Origin: Schizosaccharomyces osmophilus
Taxonomy: Eukaryota > Ascomycota > Schizosaccharomycetes > Schizosaccharomycetales > Schizosaccharomycetaceae
Length of the DNA stretch: 64,000 nt
NCBI RefSeq assembly: GCF_027921745.1
Contig: NC_079238.1
Coordinates: forward strand, 5,332,001 to 5,396,000
Reading direction: 5' to 3'
The notes under the pieces are model-generated. The model worked only from the letters and a program-made list of their open reading frames with translations. It made no database searches and was not told the DNA's origin. Position numbers and translations under genes: made by a program. How positions within the stretch are numbered: position 1 is the first letter of the stretch; each line of letters opens with the position of its first letter. This document shows positions 40,601-51,138 of this stretch, piece after piece.

Positions 40601-43551
40601 CTCACTCAGCTCAACCATATTCGAACCCATCGCCCCATCCTTTAGATCTACGATCTAATATCGCCGCATCTGTTCCTGTATCACCGAACTTTTCTGCTTC
40701 TAAGCCCATTAAGAATTTGGTTTCATCTGATGAAACGTTACAACAGCAAATAAATTTAATCAGGTCGAAACCAAAGCCGATTATAAACTTTGGCCCTTGT
40801 GGAACAGTGATAACTTCTTTTCCAATATCAAGTCAGTTTTATTCTGTAAATGGAACAAGGGATAATTTCCAGCCAGGGCTTTTGAAGCTTCAAAGCCTAA
40901 ATGATTTAATACCTCCGGAAAATGACAATGTTATTAAGTTCCCTGGCCCATTCATAGCTTCTGGTGATAAACTTGAAAAAAATGCCAAGAATGCGGCAAA
41001 GGAATGGATTTCTAAATATATAGAAAATTTAAAGTCAGGAATAACTTATTCATCTTCTGATGATACATCTGAAATAGAAGACAAGCTATTATTGCTTCAA
41101 ACAATGGAACAGCTTCTCAGCATACCGGATATGTCAACTTTCCCAGAAAGTCTACTTAAGATTCTTATGCCTGGGTTTGAGAAGCCTGCTCCTTGCAATA
41201 CTGCGACAACTGTACAAGAATTAATTAGTCCAGAGAGAAGCGTTGATAGTTCTCCGGTGGTATCATCGGGGAATACTACAGGCTCCTTTTTAGAACGCAT
41301 TTACAGTTACTTACTAATTGGTGACAAGGAGGAAGCACTCAATTTCGCTTTACAAGAGAAACAATGGACTTTTGCTTTGCTTATTTCCTTCGCATTAGGG
41401 CCAAAGGTTTTGGAAGGTACAGTAAGAAGTTTTGCAAAATCTGAAGTAAAAATGGAGATGTTGAAGCCGGGTGTTGGTATAAATCTTCAGTTAGCATTAC
41501 AGTTATTATCTGGAGCTGATGCTGCATCAATGTCTGAATTTTCGAGTACATCGTCTTTATTAAATCTATCTGCGCAGTCAGCTACTACGAATGCATTGGC
41601 TTCATGGAAGGAGTTGGTTGTCAATATCATTTGCAGCCAATACAAAGATAAAAATAATGCATTAATTGAGCTGGGCAAATTGCTTTTACAGGAAAAGCGA
41701 ATTTACGCTGCTCATTTGGTGTTCATGTTGACATTTTCTTCTGAAATTTGTTCACAGCATCCTCAGTCCTTATTTCACCTGTTGGGCCTTCCTAAGGATG
41801 GAACTTTACCTACCCGTGAAGAATTATTAGACAGCATTCAGCTGACTGAAGTTTTGGCTTTAATCTATAGTATTCACACCGATCGAGGTGTGATTACGTA
41901 TCCCCATTTGATGAATGATCGACTTTACCTTGCTACGACGTTGTCCGAAAGAGGCGAGATCCATACAGCTAAAAAATATTGCGAATTAATTGGGACTTAC
42001 TTGAATAAGGCATCCAAGAAAGGATCGACTTTGGATCCTGCTTTCATTTTCGCTGTACGAGACTTGACCCAACAAATTTTTGAAAATAGTTCCAGTGAAG
42101 ACGTTACTACTTCATGGTTGGGTAGGACTGTGTCAAGACCGCGTCTGGATAACGTGCTTTCTTCGTTGGGTAGCAAGTTCAGCAAGTTTGTCGCCGGAGA
42201 AAATGATTATGACATTTCGCGCCCAGCAACCGCAAATGATGGACCGTTTGGAAAAGTAGCCGCTCATCAAGAAGCGACTTCACGTGCCGGATCTGCAATG
42301 GGATACGGAAATAATAATGATTTAAGGCCTTATTCATCTGGAATATTGAATCCTAATGATATGGTTGCACACTATGGCATGAGCCAAGGAAATGCTCCAT
42401 ATATGAACAGATTTGAACCTGCGGGTGTAAGCAATGAATATCCTTATGTGCCGGCCTCAGCCTTGCAAGAACATCAGGACAACGTTTCCAACCTTAATTT
42501 GGCTGCAGATTCTGAAATATCTTCACCGGGACAAATGCAGGCTCAGCTAAAAACGAAACAGCCACCAGTTTACGGAGAAGATTTATCTGGCCCTCAATAT
42601 ACTCCATTCGCACCACCTGTCCCCACTCAGGGTGCTTATGTGCCGCGCACTTCTGTTGAAGAAGGTTTTGGGACAGGAATGGAAGGGGAACCTCTGGAAA
42701 GTCCTTACCGATACAAGGCTCCAGTTCCTGAAGTTTCCACAGCTCCTGTTGTGCCCCAGTATGCGCCTTCACAGTATGCTCCTATAGGACAGACGAACGA
42801 AGCGTCGCCGTATGCTCCAATAAATACGAACGCATACGTACCGAAGGTCCCTGAAGCTGAGAAAGAGCAGAATCCGATGGAGAACTTGACTACATCCATG
42901 CAGGATTTAAGTTTTAATCCTGATCGAAGTGAGCAAGCTAAAAGAGCGGCTGCGCAAAATGTTGCAGAGCTCGTAAAACGCGAAGAAGAAGAGAAGGCAA
43001 GGGAGAAAGCCGCTGCTTCGGAGAAAAAAAGCAATAAGAAGGGATGGTTTTCGAAGCTTTTACGCAGAGATGATAACAAGGAGCAATCATCGGTTTTCCA
43101 AGCCAAATTAGGGGAGAAATCACATTTGCGGTATAACAAAGAGTTACGACGATGGGTGAATGAAGATGGTTCAGACTTGAACAATCAAGTGGCACCACCT
43201 CCACCTCCTCCAAAGGTTATTCCAAACATGCCTATGCCTATTCCAACGCAGGCTGCGAGTGAAATGGCACCTCCAAGTGTGCCAATGCCAATCCCAAGTG
43301 CAACAGCTACTGCTGGTGCGAATCTGCCTCCTGCTTCTGTTGGATTACCACCAACTTTAGGATCCGGTGGTTCACCTGGCTTGCCGAATATCCCCGCCAT
43401 TCCTCCCATGAGTCGTACAACTCCAGGTGCAAAGACGACAAGTGCTGATCCCTTGGAAGACATCTTACATTCTGTTCCTCCTCCGGCTACGGGCCGACGT
43501 GGAAAAGGTAAGACAAGTAAACGATATGTGGACGTTATGAGAGATACGTAA
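37639..43551 (+). CDS. sec16: COPII coat assembly scaffold Sec16
   Basis: 1970 residues, single exon, near the S. pombe length of about 1995. The first 1,050 residues are disordered and rich in Ser, Pro, Glu and Asp. They include five tandem 24-residue repeats (about 93-212, core DVHTQDDIETKPSEPE). The helical central conserved domain that binds Sec13 spans about 1050-1500: LIRSKPKPIINFGPCGTVIT, FLERIYSYLLIGDKEEALNF, EKQWTFALLISFALG and LLLQEKRIYAAHLVFML. The C-terminal Sec23-binding region contains GWFSKLLRRD and LGEKSHLRYNKELRRWVNED, then a polyproline tail. It organises ER exit sites. Confidence 0.95.
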   Translation: MNAELTSNNKGESAPSAVQTDSSIESTRPESLQQVDDSNKLMHSATTQDEKHQSSEMDQPNASAASSLKDVEENSYAHDQDTIPTAIDESVPSQDPIDVHTQDDIETKPSEPEPLSNQDPVDVHTQDDIETKPSEPEPLSNQDPVNVHTQDDIETKPSEPELLSNQDPVNVHTQDDIETKPSEPELLSNQDPVVVHTQNDTETKPDEPDSVQEQVEVEKGEVVSVVPLSRDPSELETKVNELEEAKQDTPQKLESEDTQSQNTNVNEANVPRTAASTGEPAKEAFTSSADNRISVSHLFANDEPSSLGFFDNLVQAADSHPTADMDNSDSLFGEFNQGFEINAQDETNYNNYNDSQFPPTKSTMEADYDHPVSASTEPVLSSSSKHLEMDYRNEELMVPNNEPFSENNFDKEATGVSTDEVQPSSSELFRQQSSEPTPAANQDQIDETPVFHDDSHNRSNMETSHPETEETADLFQNNPEEEDRFFSEVLQPHEQAPSTQPKDHVADPSLDVFSSFQHPPVDEDAALFNQFANDDAPLGGLLESSNTNDNELIDDSEFSSLLDNFLKPAAQPPASSYIPTQPKQLPTTPLPPLDTTKRSSSQSSKPFVASKEGYSSPYDLPEEIVQQAQQKRSATYTSARKAAQISASKISSPTVSSFQGLNAPPIPPETSVPLSTTRQRPNVPPAPPVVNTLPATNPARPSVTQAPRTNDNSYGTGRYTPGLSSEMPSAAPVVPMQEANTLETKPPLARNYTRSPYAPIVSPKELPHVQQAPRVPVSYTPVETQKPLASVPNIPPPSNQRELQASTIDGSAVPYNPLTAAQSKVGYSPSVKVGRSYPSVPDLQASIPPFEHFSPFMNGNEIQSIRGSTAPPLSPAQVHPYTPIHDTSTLNKTDPSSLNRGYNPEAFPSDIPGTTLPPTERPISRTRSPVLFHRESIPDRPATVSLPAKQHSDIERKSLSEMQREPKLAESANSLSIETRIGNSYLSAHSAQPYSNPSPHPLDLRSNIAASVPVSPNFSASKPIKNLVSSDETLQQQINLIRSKPKPIINFGPCGTVITSFPISSQFYSVNGTRDNFQPGLLKLQSLNDLIPPENDNVIKFPGPFIASGDKLEKNAKNAAKEWISKYIENLKSGITYSSSDDTSEIEDKLLLLQTMEQLLSIPDMSTFPESLLKILMPGFEKPAPCNTATTVQELISPERSVDSSPVVSSGNTTGSFLERIYSYLLIGDKEEALNFALQEKQWTFALLISFALGPKVLEGTVRSFAKSEVKMEMLKPGVGINLQLALQLLSGADAASMSEFSSTSSLLNLSAQSATTNALASWKELVVNIICSQYKDKNNALIELGKLLLQEKRIYAAHLVFMLTFSSEICSQHPQSLFHLLGLPKDGTLPTREELLDSIQLTEVLALIYSIHTDRGVITYPHLMNDRLYLATTLSERGEIHTAKKYCELIGTYLNKASKKGSTLDPAFIFAVRDLTQQIFENSSSEDVTTSWLGRTVSRPRLDNVLSSLGSKFSKFVAGENDYDISRPATANDGPFGKVAAHQEATSRAGSAMGYGNNNDLRPYSSGILNPNDMVAHYGMSQGNAPYMNRFEPAGVSNEYPYVPASALQEHQDNVSNLNLAADSEISSPGQMQAQLKTKQPPVYGEDLSGPQYTPFAPPVPTQGAYVPRTSVEEGFGTGMEGEPLESPYRYKAPVPEVSTAPVVPQYAPSQYAPIGQTNEASPYAPINTNAYVPKVPEAEKEQNPMENLTTSMQDLSFNPDRSEQAKRAAAQNVAELVKREEEEKAREKAAASEKKSNKKGWFSKLLRRDDNKEQSSVFQAKLGEKSHLRYNKELRRWVNEDGSDLNNQVAPPPPPPKVIPNMPMPIPTQAASEMAPPSVPMPIPSATATAGANLPPASVGLPPTLGSGGSPGLPNIPAIPPMSRTTPGAKTTSADPLEDILHSVPPPATGRRGKGKTSKRYVDVMRDT
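37915..38274 (+). repeat. Five-copy 72-bp tandem repeat inside sec16
   Basis: The period is exactly 72 nt (24 codons): TTGTCGAACC recurs at 37981, 38053, 38125 and 38197. The inner copies differ by only a few bases, while the first and last are more diverged. The reading frame is kept throughout. Confidence 0.97.
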
Positions 43552-44454
43552 AAAGTTACTCATGCGGACTTTTCTCTTCTATTCCTTCTTAATTTTGAAA
43601 ATAATGCGTTAGAAGGAAATGGATTCCATTACGATTTCTAGAATGTATAACCTCTATTCTTTATGATTATCATGGATAGATAATGATATTTACGAAAGTC
43701 TATGGTAGAAAACAATAATTTCGAAAAGATTGAAGGCAAACATTCAAATGTGTAAGACTAAACATCTATCAAGTCATGGCAATTGATAAAAGACGCTAGC
43801 TGCCGTAGAAAACAAATCAAACCAGCCAAGGAATTGAAGAAAAAAGTGACGATACAAAAAGTTTCCTTCTAGTTGACAAGAATCTTTTCTTTTTCTTTTC
43901 CTTTCGGTTCCAAAATCACCCTTTTTGTTAAACCTTTCTTTCTATACCTCTTGGTCTTTTACTATTTCTGACAGATGTTTCCACCATACATTTGGTTGGT
44001 TCTATAAATGTAAACGAACGCTAATGCTCAACTGTATAATTCATGAAGGAACAATTGACAAAATAAGGACATCAGATAGGTTATTCGATTTAAGAATACT
44101 GTCCAAATATAAAACATAAAACCCGAAATTTTTCGAGTTTTTATAAATACAATACTCTACAGATCAAATTAAATAAAGAGAACAATGTACACTATTTCAA
44201 AATATTTTATAATTAGCTTAGATCTAGTTTCCAAAAATAAACCTTTCTCGCTACTTTTAGTTTTCCATTCTCGTAGATTTTTTAAAAATAATATATTATT
44301 ATATATTGTTATTATATTAAGCAAGAGGTTTTGTCGGTTCTGCACTAAGATGAACGAACCACACACTGCATACTCCGAGTCGCCGTGATCTCTGTTTTTT
44401 GGCTACACCCAACTCCACCAAAACATTCCCCAAGACAACCGAAAATTAATCTCA
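43552..44454. other. Intergenic, sec16 end to clr5
   Basis: About 900 bases, AT-rich. A palindromic CCCGAAATTTTTCGAGTTTT near 44122 could be a 3' end signal. Overlapping 65- and 67-codon ORFs at 44169-44388 look like chance. Confidence 0.4.
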
Positions 44455-46996
44455 ATGACGAAGGAATGGGATGGTCGAAGAGAACAAATTGTCGAACTTT
44501 CCAAAGTTCATGGAATGACGGTTCGTGAATTGCAGACACGGATGTCGAAATTATACAATTTTGAAGCCAGGTAGGTTAGAATTGGTTGTTGATATTTTGT
44601 GACATGGAAGAATATTCTTTGAAGAAGGAAACCAAAGGAAATCAACGAAGAAATAGGGAGAAAGTTTGAAAAACTAGTTATATAGGGTCCCTAGAAAGAT
44701 TACAAAAGAGAAGCAACGGAGAAAGAATAATTGCGCGTCAAAGGCCCTCAGGTTAATTACATGTCGCAAGGAATGACCTTTGAAGTTGGAATTCTGGCGG
44801 TTCCATGCTTCAGTATTTTGGGTCCTTTGAGCTACAAACCGAAAGGAATGAAACTATACGTGCGCTTGTCTATTTCTATGGAAATATCATTTCATGTCCT
44901 ATCGTATCAACCATATGTTCTTCTTCTCTCATAGCTTTTACTAACTATGCCTCTTTAGTATCCGGTCTTACAAGCGCGTTCTCGCCAGATGGGGAATTCA
45001 TATACATCGGCAACGATTTATCTTACCGCGAACAGAAGAAGCAGTTGCTCGGACTGCTACAGGAGATGTTTCAAAAGCACTCGACGAGTTAGTTGCTCAA
45101 CTGTTTTTTGCAAGACAGAGCGATAAAGATTCTCTTGCCCAAATCGAAGCCAATTTTGGATTACGTCTATCAAAGCGTGCACTTCATTATCGTCGGAAAA
45201 GACTTTCTTTAAAACGTGCTATCACCAAAACTCAAGATTCTTCCAACTTTCACGATCCTACCTCATCGTCGCCAACAGCGCTCCATCTTTCTCAACAACA
45301 ATACCCACATTCTCTTTCATCGGCTTCCCGGTCCCAAGAGCAGCAAAGCATCCCGTTACTCGTTCATTCCTCTCTTCTTTCTACAGGAGCGTCCCCTCCT
45401 TCTTCTTCCGTTTCCTCTGCTTCTTCTTCCCACCCAAACTCAGTCCCTATGCCTGAGACAAGAACTCCTACACAATCGGTCCTTAATTCCCGTTCTCCCA
45501 TCACCGCTTCGTCTCCATCCAACACTCATCCTCATCCACTACCCATGATTCCTTCTTACTCTTCTAATTTCTCAGTTGCTCCAGAGTCTACATCCCCTTC
45601 TTCTCACGGCGCTTCCATTCCTTCTCTTCCGTACTTGCAGAATACGTCTGTTTTTCATCCTCCTGGCCCTCTTCATCCTTCTCAACTCGCTTTCCCACAC
45701 CATTTACCTACACAACCACCTCCTCCTCCCCATACTCCCCTTCCGTTTTTGTTCCATTCAAAAAAACAAGCGGCCCAGTCGCATATGAGTTACCCTCCTG
45801 AAACTCAAAATCATTCTTCTTCGTTCGTTCCTGCTCCGGTCCCTCAAGAGCCGTCTGAAAATCTTTCGGACCCTGCAATCGTTACTACAGCTTCCAATTC
45901 TTCCTATCCTTCTTCTCGCTTGCCACCATCAAACCAGTTTTACTTAAACCAAGTTCCTGGGTCTTCTTTTCCCGAGCAAACGCATCTTAATCATGATTCT
46001 ACTTCAGCAATGAATGTCGTGTCGCTTCCTCCCTATTCTTCATTCCCTTCCTCGTCTTCTCTCCCTCCTCTTCCCAGTTTGCCGCAACAAACTCAACCCC
46101 ATATTCCTTCTAGTCCCGTTGAAGCGAATGGAGAGCATTTGTCAGCGCGTCCTGCCAACCCTTCTGTAGCTTCTGTTTATGCAAATTATATGGGAGATCA
46201 ACAAGAAGACAGAAAATCGAGCCTTTCTCAAACATATATGCCTATGTCTGAGGAGGGACAACCGTTGCAGCTAACCCATCATGTTCCTCCAACACATTCT
46301 CCCATGCTGGCAGCAGCTTCTGACCATAAGGCTTCGATACCATCTTCCTTCGTTGGAGGGCATCACTTTCAATCACCAAAATCTCCAAACCTTAGGCAGC
46401 CTCATTTGGAGGTACCGGAACCCTCCATGCGTGAGCCGTTTTTGGAGCCTATTGATAAAGAAGTTAAGCCTTCGGAAGAATTATTAAACTCTATCCAATA
46501 TCAAATTGGCGAAACACATCGCGGCTCCATGTATTTACCTATGCTGAACGTACCAAATGCAGCAGCCCCTCAACAATCTTTGCCTCCTCCTAATACTTTT
46601 TATCAGGAAGGTATGACAAGTCCAAGCCAGCACGCTCAATATGCGATGCCGATGCAAAATTATTCTTCTGTTCAGTATCAGCCTGCGTTGCCTTCCAATG
46701 ATGCTATAAATCCACAAACACACTTTGCTTCTTCTCAACAGTTAAATATGCCCGAAGAGAATTCGGCTCAATATGCCATACCTAATGCCTATATGGGTCG
46801 ATTCCCCCAAACGTCTCATCATCCGTCTGCTAATTTACTGGATGCAAGTGCTTCATTGAACCCTGTTCAGAATCCACTTATTATGCTTCATCATGCTAAT
46901 CAAGATTACATTGCTATGGGTAGGCCTGAACACTCTATTCCAGAGCAAAGCCATGTTGTTCCCGCTTATTCTGATGTCGACTCGCGTTTTGTTTAG
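44455..46996 (+). CDS. clr5: Silencing factor Clr5 (Clr5-domain protein)
   Basis: Two exons, 44455-44570 and 44959-46996, give 717 residues. The splice rebuilds the N-terminal Clr5 domain: WDGRREQIVELSKVHGMTVR, LQTRMSKLYNFEA, then SIRSYKRVLARWG. This matches the family pattern of a WE...I..LY start, a YGF-AS turn and a YKR-KKWG end, so the junction is credible. The donor is GTAGGT; the branch site TACTAAC lies 13 bases before the acceptor CTTTAG. A second helical repeat follows (DVSKALDELVAQLFF, IEANFGLRLSKRALHYRRKR). The remaining 550 residues are low-complexity Ser/Pro/Gln/His. Clr5 acts in heterochromatin-type gene silencing in S. pombe. Confidence 0.85.
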
Positions 46997-48671
46997 GAAT
47001 AATTATCCACTAATTATTGTATAATCTCATTCTCTAATATTTTTGTGAATATCGTCTTTTCTTTTTTGTTTCGTTTTTATTTCTTTTAATTAACCACCAC
47101 ATCGCTCGTTTTTGCCTATGGAAATTTTATTGATGTCGAAAGTACTATTGATTTTACTATGTATTTACGGATTTTTTTTTTTTTTTTTCTTCTCTTTCTA
47201 TTTTTTGATTTTTGTACGGTTAGAGGACTCAATTTGGAAAAGTCATATTTTGATTTCTTGCTTTTGTGGGTTTAACAAATTGCCTGTTAGCTGTTTATAT
47301 AATATATCTTTCTTCAATTTAATTTAAACACTATCAAATACTTAATGATTGTCGGTCTGGTCGATCCAACCAAAAAAATGAGAAACTTTTGGTGATGTAT
47401 ATATAAAGTGGATAATTTTATGTAACGGTCTCGTTTCATCTCTATCGTTCATTTAAAAATATTTGTTTCATGGATCCCTTTTTATGTGTAAATATAAGGA
47501 ATAGATCGTATATCCATAGAACTTATTCGAGGCTGGATCTTGACCTTGAATATACCATACTAATAGCTCTTCCGATTTCAAGTGTCTGTTTCGTGGAAAA
47601 GGAATCATTTCCATCAAGTATTTTGACAAGGATGTACCAGGGAATATAGGTAGAGAGACGGTATGTTTAAAACGAGTAAACTTGGGTTCAAGGGACTCAT
47701 TGAATCATAGTTTGGATAAATGCTTCATACAAAGTAAGTGATAAAGTTTTGTAATGATAGAGCATATATAGGATCAGAAATTCACTGACTGAATACTATC
47801 CCGTTTCATTGAGGAGCAAGGGCATTAAATTCATATTGTCAATAAAAAGGGAAACCGGTTTGAAAAACAGTCCTCACGGTATAAGTTTGATGAAAACGAA
47901 GCATGCCTTTGAAGAAACTTTGCACACTTGAGACCACGGTAGAATTGACGACCCAAAGATAGTAAGGAAACGGTATAGAATTATAATAATGGCCCAAGTT
48001 ACTGATAAAAAGACTTCTATACACAAGGGTTTATCTTTTTGTCAAGAGAATAAATAAAAGAGAGAACGACAGGACAGGTACTAGTATCAGTTGCAAGTGG
48101 TTGCTCTTCATCTTTTTCTGCGAGAATGATACATTCCATCCGATATCGCTTATGGACTTGACTGATGTTATAGTCATTATCATTCATCCTCGAGTTCATG
48201 CAAGAGAAGTGTCCCCAAAGGCCCAAACAACCATAGTTTTTAACATTTTAAGAATATTCATGTAAATAAGTATTTAAATAAAAGTTAAATTGTCCGGAAA
48301 CGTGATATGATGACTTGGGAAGCTCGATGGAAATGCGCAGACTCAATTAACTCAGCTTGAGAACTTATCTTTACTTAAAGAACTCAAAGAAAAAAAAGCA
48401 GAATTAATAAATATTCTAGTAAGCCACTGTCTTTCGCAAAAGGTTAGAGGTGCGCTTTTCGTTGACCACGGGAATGAGGACCCACAAATTAAGCATAGGA
48501 GATCAATAAACAAGAGTTTTATTAAAAAAATGGAAGAAAATGAATAAAATATTTAGTGGTTTTGAGTTTTTACGTTTAGTTAGCAAAGCCTTTCGTTACC
48601 ACTCCTTCAGACCTAGGCTCAGTACACCGACCGAGAGCCAAACACACTGTTGGAAACATAGCAGGTCAGAT
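46997..48671. other. Intergenic, clr5 end to stt3; rearrangement junction
   Basis: 1.67 kb. It contains a T20-class tract near 47169-47189 and AT-rich sequence. Two overlapping minus-strand ORFs (47839-48024 and 48017-48226) have no recognised domain. A plus-strand ATG-less open frame runs 48314-48547 just before stt3. This is where the S. pombe gene order changes chromosome. Confidence 0.45.
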
Positions 48672-50968
48672 ATGGGTGAATCTGCTAAGAATTCCACGAA
48701 AAAGGTGGTTAACTCACATGAAAAGGACTGGAAGATTCCTTTGAAGGTCCTCATTCTTTTCTGTATTATCGGTAAGTTTATACTGACTAGATATCATAAA
48801 GAGTGGATTTACTGACAAGAACGCAATTAGTTACTTCTGCCTCTTCTAGATTATTTTCTGTAATTCGTTATGAATCTATCATTCATGAATTCGATCCTTG
48901 GTTCAATTTCCGAGCGACAAAAGTGTTGGTTGAACAAGGCTTCTATAACTTCCTTAACTGGTTCGATGAACGCAGCTGGTATCCTTTAGGCCGTGTAGCT
49001 GGTGGTACTCTTTACCCCGGGCTTATGGTGACTTCTGGCATCATCTATAAAGCACTACATTTCCTTAAACTTGATGTTGATATTCGTGATATTTGCGTGT
49101 TGCTAGCCCCTGCATTTTCCGGACTTACAGCTATTGCTACTTACTACCTTGCAAGAGAACTGAAAAACGACGCCTGTGGTCTTTTAGCTGCCGCTTTTAT
49201 GGGTATTGCACCTGGTTATACATCACGCTCTGTTGCTGGTTCATACGACAATGAGGCTATTGCTATTACACTTCTCATGTCTACTTTTGCGTTATGGATT
49301 AAAGCTGTTAAGACCGGAGCTTCTTTTTGGGGTGCTTGCACTGGCTTGTTGTACTTTTATATGGTAACTGCTTGGGGTGGTTATGTATTCATCACGAATA
49401 TGATCCCTTTGCATGTTTTCGTCTTACTATTAATGGGGCGCTATACTTCTAAACTTTACATTGCTTACACTTCTTATTATGTTATCGGTCTTTTGTCCTC
49501 TATGCAGGTACCTTTCGTTGGCTTTCAACCTGTCTCCACTAGTGAGCACATGGCTGCCATGGGTGTCTTTGGCTTGATTCAGCTCTATGCATTCTACTAT
49601 TATGTAAAGGGTCTTGTTTCTTCCCAGCAATTTCAAACTTTGCTTCGTTTAGCTTTGGGTGCTCTTGTAGTTGGTGCTTCAATCGGTCTTTTCTTCCTCT
49701 CTTCTTCCGGTGTGATTGCCCCCTGGACTGGTCGTTTTTACTCTCTTTGGGATACCAATTACGCTAAGATTCACATTCCCATTATAGCATCTGTCTCTGA
49801 ACATCAACCTCCTACTTGGAGCTCTTTGTTCTTTGATCTTCAATTGTTAATTTGGCTTTTGCCTGTTGGTGTTTATCTTTGCTTCAAGGAGCTTCGCAAT
49901 GAACATGTTTTCATCATTATCTATGCTGTAATGGGTACTTATTTCTGTGGTGTCATGGTTCGTTTAATCTTGACTCTCACTCCTTGTGTGTGTATCGCTG
50001 CTGCTGTGTCTATCTCAACACTTTTGGATACTTATTTTGGTCCTGATGCCGAAGAATCTGTACCTTCCGGTAAAACCACTAAGAGTAAACCGAGATTATT
50101 CCAATATTTCTTGTCGGGTACTTCGAACGTTGGTATCTACAACATGCTTTCTAGAATAATGGTTCTTGGTTCCATCACATATTTCCTCGTTCTTTTCGTC
50201 TACCACTCCAGCTGGGTTACTTCCAACGCTTACTCTTCTCCTACAGTAGTTTTGTCTACTGTTTTGAACGATGGTAGTTTGATGTATATTGATGACTTCC
50301 GTGAGGTTTATGACTGGTTGCGTCGGAATACTCCCAATGATGCTAAGGTTATGAGTTGGTGGGATTATGGTTACCAAATCGCTGGTATGGCTGATCGTCC
50401 AACTCTTGTCGATAACAACACTTGGAATAACACTCATATCGCTACGGTCGGTAAGGCTATGTCCTCGAACGAGGAAGCTGCTTATCCTATTCTCCGTAAG
50501 CATGATGTTGATTACATATTAATTATATATGGCGGTACGCTCGGGTTCAGCAGTGACGATATGAATAAGTTCTTATGGATGATTCGTATCTCCCAGGGCT
50601 TATGGCCTGAGGATATCATCGAACGTAACTTCTTCACTCGCAGTGGAGAATATCGTACTGATGATGCTGCTAGTCCAACTATGCGTGAATCCTTAATGTA
50701 CAAGATGTCTTACCATGGAGCTTGGAAGCTGTTCCCTCCTGGCCAAGGTTATGACCGCAGCAGAGGCCAAAAATTACCAACCAAAGATCCACAGCTCTTT
50801 ACCATCGAAGAAGCCTTTACTTCCATGCATCATCTTGTCCGTTTGTATAAGGTGAAGAAGCCTGATACTTTCGGAAGAGATTTGAAACAGGTTTCGTTGT
50901 TTGAAGAAGGAAAGCGTAAAAAGATACGCCGCCCTACGAAAATGAACGAGCGTCCTTTAAGGGCCTAA
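48672..50968 (+). CDS. stt3: Oligosaccharyltransferase catalytic subunit Stt3
   Basis: Two exons, 48672-48771 and 48831-50968, give 745 residues (about 752 recalled for S. pombe). The splice rejoins the first membrane helix (VLILFCIIVTSASSRLFSVI). Catalytic features: first acidic motif HEFDPWFNFRAT, second acidic loop around AGSYDNEAI, SVSE-type loop SVSEHQPPTW, and the acceptor-sequon-binding motif MSWWDYGYQIAGMADRPTLV with DNNTWNNTH, a conserved self-glycosylation site. About 11-13 hydrophobic helices precede the C-terminal lumenal domain. It transfers glycan to Asn in the ER. The 5' ATG is chosen because it opens the hydrophilic N-terminus MGESAKNSTKK. Confidence 0.96.
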
Positions 50969-51138
50969 GAAATGATGTTACGCTTAAAAGTACATTCTTG
51001 TATGATTTAATTTGGTAAGATATATGCATCAATCTTCAATTACTGTAGATGTTATTTTAATAAACTTAACAAATTTTGAAAAGCAAAAAAATAAAAATAT
51101 ATACAAACTGTGTATTCATGTCGATACATAGCAAGTTT

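Noticed and set aside
48301-48360. C/D box snoRNA starting at ATGATGA near 48307
   Set aside because: No CTGA box D at a suitable distance and no flanking stem.
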